Source: Peptococcaceae bacterium BRH_c8a
GTDB taxonomy: Bacteria; Bacillota; Desulfotomaculia; Desulfotomaculales; Desulfallaceae
Assembly: GCA_000961575.1 (NCBI GenBank)
Contig: LADP01000003.1
Coordinates: forward strand, 62,001-126,000
Reading direction: 5' to 3'
DNA length: 64,000 bases
The translations under genes and the position numbers were made by a program. The notes under the pieces were generated by a model. The model had not been told where the DNA came from, searched no databases, and worked only from the letters and a program-made list of their open reading frames with translations. This document shows, one piece after another, positions 55,476-64,000 of this stretch. Every line of letters starts with the position of its first letter. Position 1 is the stretch's first letter.

Positions 55476-56780
55476 CTACACCACGGTTTCCAGTATCAGC
55501 GGGGCTGGGTTTGGTGGGGTGTCGCTGACGGTGAATGCCCCGGCAATTACCGCCGCTGCTTCAGCAAGTGTATGCTGCCGGTTGGTGTATAAAACGGCCA
55601 CGGGTTCTCCTGCCTTGACGGGATCCCCGGGCTTTTTTTTCAGCTCAATGCCGGCGGCATGGTCTATTTGATCTTCCTTGGTCATCCGGCCGGCGCCCAG
55701 CAGCATGGCCGAGCGGCCCACCTGCATGGCGTCGATGGAAACCACGTATCCTGCACGGGGTGCCGGCACTTCCAGCTTGATAGACGCCTCCGGTAATACC
55801 GCCGGGTCATCGACAACCGTAGGATCTCCCCCCTGCGCCTGAACCAGATCTTTAAACTTTTGTAGTGCCTCTCCGTTATCCAGTAGCTCTTCCAGCTTGG
55901 CCCGGGCAGTTTCATAGGAGCTGGTTATTTTCCCCAGTACCAGCATGTGCGAGCCCAGAGTGAGACATAATTCCCGCAGATCATCCGGGCCCTGTCCCCG
56001 CAACGTATCCAGAGCTTCGCGCACTTCCAGGGCATTGCCCACGAAATGGCCCAGGGGGCGGCTCATGTCAGTCACCACGGCCATCATTTCCCGGCCCACC
56101 TGGCGGCCGATGTCCACCATAGCCCTGGCCAGGGCTGCGGCGTCCTCACGTGTCTTCATGAACGCTCCGCTGCCGCACTTGACGTCCAGCAGGATGGCGT
56201 TGGCCCCCGAAGCAATTTTTTTAGACGTCACGCTGGAAGCGATGAGCGGTATACTGTCCACCGTGGCAGTTACGTCCCGCAGCGCGTACAGCTTCTTATC
56301 GGCCGGGGCCAGCGCACCGGTCTGGGCCATCAGGGCTATGTTAATCTCCCTGACCTGCCTAATGAATGCGCCCGGTTCCAGTGCGGCATTGAAGCCGGGG
56401 ATGGATTCCAATTTATCGATGGTACCGCCGGTATGACCCAGTCCCCGGCCGCTCATTTTGGCCACTGGCACACCGGCGGCCGCCGCCAGGGGGCCCAGCA
56501 CCAGGGTAGTCTTGTCCCCTACCCCGCCGGTGCTGTGCTTGTCCACCTTTATCCCGGGTATTTCGGCCAGGTCAATCCTGGTGCCGGAGTTGACAATGGC
56601 CATAGTCAGTTCGGCGGTTTCACGGCTGTTCATGCCTTGAAAGTATACCGCCATTAGCAGTGCCGCCACTTGGTAATCCGGTATCTCATCCCGGGTATAA
56701 CCGGAGATAATAAAATCAATCTCAGCCCCGGATAGTTCGCCGCCGTTCCTTTTTTTCAAAATCAGGTCATACATCTGCAT
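55476..56780 (-). CDS. pdp: Pyrimidine-nucleoside (thymidine) phosphorylase
   Basis: [47 protein letters not shown]. Confidence 0.95.
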   Translation of the reverse strand: MQMYDLILKKRNGGELSGAEIDFIISGYTRDEIPDYQVAALLMAVYFQGMNSRETAELTMAIVNSGTRIDLAEIPGIKVDKHSTGGVGDKTTLVLGPLAAAAGVPVAKMSGRGLGHTGGTIDKLESIPGFNAALEPGAFIRQVREINIALMAQTGALAPADKKLYALRDVTATVDSIPLIASSVTSKKIASGANAILLDVKCGSGAFMKTREDAAALARAMVDIGRQVGREMMAVVTDMSRPLGHFVGNALEVREALDTLRGQGPDDLRELCLTLGSHMLVLGKITSSYETARAKLEELLDNGEALQKFKDLVQAQGGDPTVVDDPAVLPEASIKLEVPAPRAGYVVSIDAMQVGRSAMLLGAGRMTKEDQIDHAAGIELKKKPGDPVKAGEPVAVLYTNRQHTLAEAAAVIAGAFTVSDTPPNPAPLILETVV

Positions 56781-57970
56781 TAGGCGTCACCGGCCGGAAG
56801 AATTTCTTGCGCAAAACTGGTGCCGATATTAAATTCCAGGCCGAACAATTCAGCCACTGTTGCCGCCACATCGCTGAAACTGGCCCGTACCCCCAGGTTT
56901 ACACCCTGTTTTAAGCCGGGCCCGTAAACCAGTAGGGGCACGTATTCCCGACTGTGATCGGTGCTGGGGGTGGTAGGGTCGGTGCCGTGGTCGGCGGTGA
57001 TAATAAGCCCGTCTTGCTCCCCCAGGACGCCCATTATTTCCGGCAGTCTCCGGTCAAATTCCTCCAGCGCGTCAGCGTAGCCCCTGGGATCGTTGCGATG
57101 ACCGTACATCTGGTCAAAGTCTACCAGGTTAGTAAACAAAAGACCGCTGAAGTCCTCTTTCATTAAGGTCAAGGTTTGATTCACCCCGTCGGTATTGCCT
57201 CTGGTATGTATAGCTCTGGAGACACCCACGCCGGCAAAGATGTCCTGGATTTTACCAACCCCTACCACTTCCAACCCGTTTGCCAAAAGCAAATCTAAAA
57301 CCGTGGGAGCCGGCGGCTTAACCGAAAAATCATGGCGGTTGGGCGTGCGTTCAAAGGCTCCTGGAGTGCCGACAAAGGGCCGGGCTATGACCCTGCCCAC
57401 TTCGTGCTTGCCGGTGAGCAATTCCCTGGCTGTGCGGCACATGCTGTACAGCTCTTCCAGCGGAATCACTTCCTCATGGGCAGCGATTTGAAATACGCTG
57501 TCGGCCGAGGTGTAAACGATGGGGGAACCCGTTTGCATATGCAGTTCACCAAGCTCATCAATGATGCCGGTGCCCGAGGCCGCTTTATTGCCCAGGATGT
57601 CCCTGCCGATCCGTTGTTTAAATGGGGCTATGATTTCAGGTGGAAAACCAGCGGGGTAAACGGGAAACGGTTTTTCCAGGATGATACCGGCCAGTTCCCA
57701 GTGGCCGGTGGTGGTGTCCTTACCAGGTGAGCGTTCGATCATTTTACCGTAACTGGCCAGAGGCTTGTCCGCCACGGGTACGCCGGCCAGATTTGTAAGC
57801 AGGCCCAGTCCCAGCCTGCCCAGGTAGGGCACTTTCAGGCCACCTACGGCCATCGAGCAGTTGCGTAAAGTGTTGCACCCTTCATCGCCGTATTCCTCGG
57901 CATCAGGTAGGGCCCCAATCCCCGCACTGTCCAAAACGATAATGGTTATTTTTCTATGTGGCTGTTTCAA
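56780..57970 (-). CDS. deoB: Phosphopentomutase
   Basis: [50 protein letters not shown]; likely TTG start near 57970 (ORF extends to 58036). Confidence 0.93.
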   Translation of the reverse strand: MKQPHRKITIIVLDSAGIGALPDAEEYGDEGCNTLRNCSMAVGGLKVPYLGRLGLGLLTNLAGVPVADKPLASYGKMIERSPGKDTTTGHWELAGIILEKPFPVYPAGFPPEIIAPFKQRIGRDILGNKAASGTGIIDELGELHMQTGSPIVYTSADSVFQIAAHEEVIPLEELYSMCRTARELLTGKHEVGRVIARPFVGTPGAFERTPNRHDFSVKPPAPTVLDLLLANGLEVVGVGKIQDIFAGVGVSRAIHTRGNTDGVNQTLTLMKEDFSGLLFTNLVDFDQMYGHRNDPRGYADALEEFDRRLPEIMGVLGEQDGLIITADHGTDPTTPSTDHSREYVPLLVYGPGLKQGVNLGVRASFSDVAATVAELFGLEFNIGTSFAQEILPAGDA

Positions 57971-58004
57971 TGTTAGTAAGCAACCTCCTTGATAGCCATG
58001 TTCT

Positions 58005-58892
58005 TCAAGCCCTGGGGTGGTATTTCTTAAACTCATCCCTCAATCTAGTGTCGGTAAGGTGAGTGTATATCTGGGTGGTGGAAATGTCTGCATGGCCGAG
58101 CATTTCCTGCACCGAGCGCAGGTCGGCACCGTTTTCCAAAAGATGAGTAGCAAAGGAGTGGCGCAGGGTATGCGGATTGATTTCAATATTAATACCGGCA
58201 GCCCGGGCGTGTTTTTTTAATATTTTCCAAAAGCCCTGTCTGGTAAGTCTCTTGCCCCGCATATTTAGAAAAAGGGCTTTTTGACCGGTGCTGGTTTTTA
58301 TTTTAGCCCTGCCGCGCCGCAGGTATTCCGAAATGTATTTGGTCGCTATGGTACCCACGGGCACAATTCGCTCCTTGGAGCCTTTACCCATACAGCGCAC
58401 ATAGCCGTGTTCACAGTCCACGTGGTTTACATCCAGAGACAGCAGTTCGGTCACTCGCATGCCGGTGGCGTACATTAGCTCAAACATGGCTTTATCGCGC
58501 AGTCCGGGAGTGTTTCCCACCCGGGGTTGTTCCAGCAGCCTGGCCACTTCCTCCTGGTCAAGTACGGCGGGCAATTTTTTCTTTACCCCCGGCGATTCCA
58601 TGTTTTCAGTGGGTTCTGTCTCCAACCATCCTTCATCCACCAGGTAACGGCTAAACACCTTTAGGGCGGCCATCTGCCTAGCAATAGTGGCGGTAGAGCG
58701 CCCCTTTTTCTTAAGATCCAATATATAATTCATAATTACGACCCGATCCAGAGACTCGACATCGCTTATTTGCCGCTGCATGCAAAAATTTTTAAATTGT
58801 TTCAAATCCAAGGCATAAGATGTCACAGTATTAGCGGCCAGCCCTCTTTCCACGGCCAGGTAGTTAATAAAATTTTTAATATGCCTGTCCAT
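58005..58892 (-). CDS. xerD: Site-specific tyrosine recombinase XerD
   Basis: [38 protein letters not shown]. Confidence 0.95.
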   Translation of the reverse strand: MDRHIKNFINYLAVERGLAANTVTSYALDLKQFKNFCMQRQISDVESLDRVVIMNYILDLKKKGRSTATIARQMAALKVFSRYLVDEGWLETEPTENMESPGVKKKLPAVLDQEEVARLLEQPRVGNTPGLRDKAMFELMYATGMRVTELLSLDVNHVDCEHGYVRCMGKGSKERIVPVGTIATKYISEYLRRGRAKIKTSTGQKALFLNMRGKRLTRQGFWKILKKHARAAGINIEINPHTLRHSFATHLLENGADLRSVQEMLGHADISTTQIYTHLTDTRLRDEFKKYHPRA

Positions 58893-58952
58893 TTAAAATA
58901 CCTCCGGATTTAGTGTTTTTTCCACGGACCACGTGGTAATTCCTGCAACTCC

Positions 58953-59585
58953 TCACCACCCAGCAAGAAAGGTAGCCGAAAAACGAGTCAGTTCAGGAGT
59001 GATATACGCTTCAGTCAGGGCAGCGATGAAGAATACAACCATCACGCCGGCCATAATCAGGGTATAACTTAAAAAGCCGGGCCAGACTGTGATTTGTGAA
59101 TTATAAAACCTTCTGATTAACAGAATGGAAAACGACAGCGAAGCTGTACCACCAATGATCAAGGCGGGCACAAAAAAGATATTGTGTGGCAGCATGGACA
59201 TCAATACGATAAAAAAACCCTGCATTTGATGCTGCGTGGCTAAAAAACCAACGGTAAACCCAAGCACGAAGCCGCGGATAAAAATAAAAGCCAGCACTAG
59301 TGGCAGGCAGATAATGGTCAACCCCAGGATATACATAATCGCTCCCGCCAGCAGGTTGTCATATAATGCGCTTCTAGCCATCTGCGCCCGATCTAAATCA
59401 ATATCTGAGACCTGGGCCAGGAAAGTCTGTATATAACGGTGCAACTCCGCCGCCTGCTCTGGCTGCAGCGAATTGGCTCCCAGCGAACCCGTTAATATGC
59501 CCAGGCTCAAGATGCCGGTTACTGCCAGATACAGCGGCCAGCCCTGCCGGAGGGAAGCGGAAATTAACCGACGCGGGTATACCAT
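58953..59585 (-). CDS. spoIIM: Stage II sporulation protein M
   Basis: SpoIIM-family membrane protein (LPHNIFFVPALIIGGTASLSFS); upstream of xerD as expected. Confidence 0.9.
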   Translation of the reverse strand: MVYPRRLISASLRQGWPLYLAVTGILSLGILTGSLGANSLQPEQAAELHRYIQTFLAQVSDIDLDRAQMARSALYDNLLAGAIMYILGLTIICLPLVLAFIFIRGFVLGFTVGFLATQHQMQGFFIVLMSMLPHNIFFVPALIIGGTASLSFSILLIRRFYNSQITVWPGFLSYTLIMAGVMVVFFIAALTEAYITPELTRFSATFLAGW

Positions 59586-59778
59586 AGTAACCGCTCCCTT
59601 TAAATCACACTCAATAAGGTATGTCCATGTCTAATTTATATGAGCGGTGCCGTACCGGTTATAACCCTTTTTACATAAATGTTTCTGTAATAACATTTGG
59701 GTAGTCAGGAGTCAGGAGTCAGTATTCAGAATACTAAAGACGATAAACCGTATCTCATTGCTATAAATACAACTAACC

Positions 59779-59807
59779 TGAGATCCTTCGCTGCGCTCAG
59801 GATGACA
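59779..59807. repeat. REP-like repeat, half copy
   Basis: gagatccttcgctgcgctcaggatgacaa. Confidence 0.7.
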
Positions 59808-60158
59808 AGCTTAGTCTGGGGTACCGCCAACAAAACACGGCTTTAGGTAAATATAAGCTGCATAAGGCTCATATCGCTGTATCATATCGCTGTAAAATTG
59901 TTAGAACCGGGGCGAAACCATTGAATATAACGCCTCAATAATAAGTAGCCGGTTTTAAATTTACAACATATAGTGGTAAATAATGTTCGCCAATTATTTT
60001 AACTTGGCAAGCAGCTTATCTCAGTGCCAATAACCCCGGGGCATGGCCGCTGGTTGGAACTAAACCGTTTCACGCTTCTAACAACGGGGAGACTCCCGGT
60101 GGAATGATGACCAGGTTTATTTATCAGTAGAATAAATGAGGAATAAGGATGGGTTTAT

Positions 60159-61529
60159 ATGAATGAGCGATATTACGATCCCTGTTACTATTCCGGGCGG
60201 GTGCCCGTTCGGCCAGGGGATTTTTATCTGCAGAGCGGCTACCGGCTGGAACCTGTAATTACAGGATTAACTTACCCGACCAGCGTTACATTTGACAACG
60301 CCGGCAATATTTACGTTGGTGAGGCCGGATATTCCTATGGACCTGCGAAAGCCGACGGGCAGGGACGCATCCTGGCTGTTGGTCCCGGTGGCCGGGTCAA
60401 AGAGGTGGCCAGGGGTTTCCGCGGCCCGATGACCAGCGTTAAGTGGCACAAGGGATACTTTTACGTGGCCGAAGGGGCTTTCCCCGGGCGAATCTACCGG
60501 GTAGCCAGGGATGGCCGCAGGGTTGAACTGGTCAGCGGTTTACGTTCCGGTGGGGACCATTTTACCACGGAAATAGTTTTTGGACCGGATGAAGCAATGT
60601 ACTTTGGGGTAGGGACATTTACCAATTCGGCCGTGGTCGGTATAGATAATTTCTTTTACGGATGGCTTGCCGAACTGCCCAACCAGCACGATGTGCCATG
60701 CCGGGATATTGTTTTAAGAGGGATTAATTTTGCGAGTATTGATCCTTTCGCCCTGACCGAAGGAGAAGTAAAGATTGTTGAAACCGGGGCCTTTAAACCT
60801 TTTGGCACGGTAAGTTATCCCGGTGAAGTTGTCAAAGGTGAGCTTTATTGCAACGGTGTTATTTACCGGTGTGCCCCGGATGGTTCAGGGCTGGCGCCTT
60901 TTGCAGATGGCTTTAGAAACCCCTTTGGGCTGGGTTTTTCACCCTCCGGAAGGTTTTATGCCATTGACCAGGGTTATGATGCGCGGGGCAGCCGCCCGGT
61001 GACAAATTCGCTGGACCCCATGTGGGAGGTTATCCCCGGAGGCTGGTATGGATGGCCAGATTTTGTTGGTGGAGAACCGATAACTAAACCCGAATTCAGC
61101 GCAGAGGGGAAACCGCCGCATCAATTTGTCATGAAATATCATCCTCCCCTAGCCGGAAGGCCCATATTGCAGTTTGCCCACCACTCGGCAACAATGAAAT
61201 TTGATTTCTCGACCAACCCCTATTTCGGATATCCAAACCAGGCTTTTGCAGCCCAGTTTGGCTCGGCCGCCCCGATTACCGGTCACCCGCATGGAAGGCC
61301 TGGATTCAGGGTTGTCCGCTTTGACCCGCAAGTAGGCCAAGTGCATGATTTCCTGGTTAGTAACAACCCCGGGCCGGATGGCACGGGTCCCGCCCGGCCG
61401 GTGGATGTCAAGTTTGACCCCCGGGGGGAAAACCTGTATATTGTGGATTTTGGGGTCATGCAGGCAAACCAGGGGGCCATTATCCCTTGGTCCGGAACCG
61501 GGTCCCTGTGGAAAGTTTCCAGGATTTAA
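60159..61529 (+). CDS. PQQ-dependent-sugar-dehydrogenase-like beta-propeller protein (glucose/sorbosone dehydrogenase fold)
   Basis: GLTYPTSVTFDNAGNIYVGEAG, FADGFRNPFGLGFSPSGRFYAIDQGYDARGSRPV. Confidence 0.75.
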   Translation: MNERYYDPCYYSGRVPVRPGDFYLQSGYRLEPVITGLTYPTSVTFDNAGNIYVGEAGYSYGPAKADGQGRILAVGPGGRVKEVARGFRGPMTSVKWHKGYFYVAEGAFPGRIYRVARDGRRVELVSGLRSGGDHFTTEIVFGPDEAMYFGVGTFTNSAVVGIDNFFYGWLAELPNQHDVPCRDIVLRGINFASIDPFALTEGEVKIVETGAFKPFGTVSYPGEVVKGELYCNGVIYRCAPDGSGLAPFADGFRNPFGLGFSPSGRFYAIDQGYDARGSRPVTNSLDPMWEVIPGGWYGWPDFVGGEPITKPEFSAEGKPPHQFVMKYHPPLAGRPILQFAHHSATMKFDFSTNPYFGYPNQAFAAQFGSAAPITGHPHGRPGFRVVRFDPQVGQVHDFLVSNNPGPDGTGPARPVDVKFDPRGENLYIVDFGVMQANQGAIIPWSGTGSLWKVSRI

Positions 61530-61538
61530 TAAAGTGCG

Positions 61539-62117
61539 ATGATGTTCTTACTTGACGACATAACCGTAAATGCCAGGGAAATTCACCAACGTTTTATCCA
61601 GGAATCAAACCGTTTTAGGGAAATTGCGCTTGTGGCCCAGCTTTGCGTACTGGCGGCCATATTGCAGTCTGCCGGTGGATTCTATCCCGGGGTGGGTTAT
61701 CTGGTGAGCGCTATGTCCACGGGGCCGGTGGTCATAGCCTCTGTTTTTTCCCTGCGGTGCGGGTTTCAAACCTACTTGGCGGCGTGCATGCTGCTCTTAT
61801 TTTTCCATCCCGGAGAAATAATCATATTTGCCTTTACCACCGGGCCATTGGGGTTGGGGTTGGGCGTGGCGTTCCTGACCATTAGAAAAAGGTTGGCCGT
61901 AGTTGTTTTAACTTCGTTGTTTTTACTAACTGGCATAGTGATTCTTTTATACGGACTCAAGTTTCCCGTTTTAGGCCCGGTGGTAACTAAAGACGCTGTT
62001 TTATCCAGCATAGTGCCTGTCTATGGTTTTTGTTTTATCTATTCTTGCTTCTGGGCCGAAGCCTGTCGCCTTTTCTTTAAACGTTACAAAAATATTTTTC
62101 AAACCAGGATAACTTAA
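61539..62117 (+). CDS. Hypothetical multi-TM membrane protein
   Basis: Several hydrophobic segments; same strand and close behind 60159-61529. Confidence 0.6.
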   Translation: MMFLLDDITVNAREIHQRFIQESNRFREIALVAQLCVLAAILQSAGGFYPGVGYLVSAMSTGPVVIASVFSLRCGFQTYLAACMLLLFFHPGEIIIFAFTTGPLGLGLGVAFLTIRKRLAVVVLTSLFLLTGIVILLYGLKFPVLGPVVTKDAVLSSIVPVYGFCFIYSCFWAEACRLFFKRYKNIFQTRIT

Positions 62118-62340
62118 AATAGACTGGTGATTACTACCAATGCGATAAATTCATAGGTTACATCCAGAACGGTCGTTATCAGTTCTGAGAAATAACCTAC
62201 TAAAAAAAGATGCTGTTAGGAGGTTACGGCAAATTTTAGCGCAGGTCTTTAAATAAAAAGTATAAGCTTGCATAAGGTTTTTATTGTTGTAAATAATAAA
62301 TCCGATCAGCTAACGATTGATTTTGATGGAGGTGCAACAC

Positions 62341-62583
62341 ATGTTATCTCAGATGGACGTAGCGCTGATGAAAAGCCATTTGATGGATCACCAGGCCGGC
62401 ATCAACAAACTAAACGCCTACCTTGGCCAGGTGCGTGACCCACAACTTGCCCAGGCGCTACAACTGCAGCAGCAAACCATGCAAAGGCACTATCAAATTA
62501 TGGTCGGTTTATTGCAAAACAGCGGCGGAACCCAGTATGCCATGAACCAACCCGTCACCCAAAGGAGTGGATTTTATGCTTGA
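62341..62583 (+). CDS. Spore coat (CotF-like) small protein
   Basis: MLSQMDVALMKSHLMDHQAGINKLNAYLGQVRDPQLAQALQLQQQTMQRHYQIMVGLL; RBS ggaggtg. Confidence 0.6.
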   Translation: MLSQMDVALMKSHLMDHQAGINKLNAYLGQVRDPQLAQALQLQQQTMQRHYQIMVGLLQNSGGTQYAMNQPVTQRSGFYA

Positions 62584-62833
62584 TGAACGCACCATTGCCA
62601 TCGACGTTATGACGATGGCCAAATATACCGCTGTTCTTAACCTGGAATCGGCCTTGAACATGAGTGATCCTCAAGCAAGACAGGCCCATCAAAGAATGAG
62701 CCAGGATGATGCCCAAGTTGCAGACCAGCTGCATCAAATTCTGGTACAGCGGGGTTGGGATCAGCCTCTCCCAGCCAATCCTCAACAAACCCTGCAAGTT
62801 GCCCAACAGTTTGCGGCCATGCCGCCCGCGTAA
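62576..62833 (+). CDS. Spore coat protein, CotF family-like
   Basis: MLDERTIAIDVMTMAKYTAVLNLESALNMSDPQARQAHQRMSQDDAQVADQLHQIL; RBS aaaggag; overlaps previous gene. Confidence 0.7.
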   Translation: MLDERTIAIDVMTMAKYTAVLNLESALNMSDPQARQAHQRMSQDDAQVADQLHQILVQRGWDQPLPANPQQTLQVAQQFAAMPPA

Positions 62834-62950
62834 ATTTTTTTTAGTGCTGGCACTTATGAATCCCGTTCCGTTTACCGATTGCTTGAACATCGGTGGCAAG
62901 TGGTAGGCAATAAGTGATTATTCTATGGTTCAACCATATTAGTAAGGCCA

Positions 62951-63022
62951 CACATCACCAGGCCCGGATTTGGTAATAACCTTTCGGGTTAGGCCTGGTC
63001 GTCATGTGTGGCTTTATTGTTA
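62951..63022. terminator. Long bidirectional terminator hairpin between convergent genes
   Basis: aaggccacacatcaccaggcc ... ggcctggtcgtcatgtgtggcttt. Confidence 0.75.
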
Positions 63023-63064
63023 CATGCCCCGAATCCAGGTAAATTTGCTCCTTGGAGGGTGAGT

Positions 63065-64000
63065 TTATGGTTGTTGAGATTTCTGCATGCGGGTTTCATC
63101 GCTTTGTTCTATTTGGTGCTGCATGGTGAAGGGTTCCGCTTGAATGTTATCTTCTTGGTCATATTCATGTTTCCCCTCCATCACGGACGTGTCATTTGTA
63201 AGTGAATTGCCAGGGGTATTCATCATACCTCGCTGAGTCTCGGTATTCATATCCGGGTGCACTTGGACCATGCCCAAAAGCTCCTCCGGTGTAGTCCCTG
63301 CCCCTTCTAACGCCAATCTGATAGATGTATTCTTCAGCTGCTCGGCAGTAAGGGATAAACCATTGGACTTGCTTTGTTCCAGCACATAATACTGGCTGGC
63401 CGAAAGACCCAATTCACCGGCCTTCGCTATAAAACCCTTGTCATGGCGCGACATGACCATGAAAGGGGTTTTTTCACCGCTGTTCATACTGCTCAAAATA
63501 GCCTCTTTAAGTTTCTCCTCATCAATGTAGTGACTGCCGTCCTTTGTCATATCGGCAAAACTCATAATTATAATGCCATTGCCGTAATCATCCAGAACAC
63601 TTGCTTTGGATGCAATTACCGAAACCGCCTGGTATATATCATTGCCTTTAATGTCCGGTGCTGTCAGTTGACTGGTTCCTTTATATTTCATATCAGTGAC
63701 TCTGTTATCTCTGTCCAGCCAGAACTCTGCGCTGCTCTTATCCAGGTCTAAACTGAAATAGGCTTCCGCTGGTTGGGAAATAAGCGGGTTGGCCAATCCG
63801 AAAACTAAAAGCACAATTGCTGCGGCCGCAATCATCGTTTTCCACCCGGAAATGTTCCAGTGACGGGCTGAAGATAGGTTTTTGAGAAATAATACCTGGC
63901 CGACCTGATGACTTTTTCTGCGGGGTATGTAAATAAATTGCCCGTCTTCCGCATAAGTTACAGAACTGCGGCCATTAAACGACACGATAATTACTCTGGT
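63065..64000 (-). CDS. RsgI-type anti-sigma factor domain protein, truncated at window edge
   Basis: SSVTYAEDGQFIYIPRR N-terminal segment, single TM, extracytoplasmic AYFSLDLDKSSAEFWLDRDNRV; reading frame stays open to 64000 (TRVIIVSFNGRSSV). Confidence 0.65.
   Translation of the reverse strand, partial: TRVIIVSFNGRSSVTYAEDGQFIYIPRRKSHQVGQVLFLKNLSSARHWNISGWKTMIAAAAIVLLVFGLANPLISQPAEAYFSLDLDKSSAEFWLDRDNRVTDMKYKGTSQLTAPDIKGNDIYQAVSVIASKASVLDDYGNGIIIMSFADMTKDGSHYIDEEKLKEAILSSMNSGEKTPFMVMSRHDKGFIAKAGELGLSASQYYVLEQSKSNGLSLTAEQLKNTSIRLALEGAGTTPEELLGMVQVHPDMNTETQRGMMNTPGNSLTNDTSVMEGKHEYDQEDNIQAEPFTMQHQIEQSDETRMQKSQQP

Overview
64 kb from an endospore-forming, Peptococcaceae-like Firmicute (Desulfotomaculum/Pelotomaculum-type gene content; the taxon is inference). 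Nearly all genes are on the minus strand. Contents: Thr/Lys operon (ACT, hom, thrB, lysC, apgM), aromatic operon (aroH, aroF, tyrA, aroA) running into cmk, plsC and an ispH-S1 fusion, der/plsY/gpsA/spoIVA, many sporulation genes (spoIIP, spmAB, ytfJ, spoVAE, spoVAF, sigF, spoIIAB, spoIIAA, dacF, spoIIM), a DUF3189/YIEGIA cassette, acyl-CoA dehydratase activase genes and a 4-hydroxybutyryl-CoA-dehydratase-like gene. No tRNA, rRNA, CRISPR array or transposase was seen. The most interesting material is intergenic: (i) a composite palindromic element, present once as a bare ~90 bp hairpin and twice with a conserved ~125-130 bp, structured-RNA-like core, one copy lying inside the spoIIA operon between spoIIAA and spoIIAB; (ii) a promoter, UAG-repeat leader and terminator in front of aroF, close to a HutP-family gene; (iii) a family of very long, near-perfect intergenic hairpins with GGGGTCAG/GGGGACAG ends; (iv) a ~450 bp structured, unexplained intergenic region near 20.2-20.65 kb; (v) a sigma-54-like promoter before the 4HB-CoA-dehydratase-like gene. 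All family calls are by reading the sequence; no database search was run.
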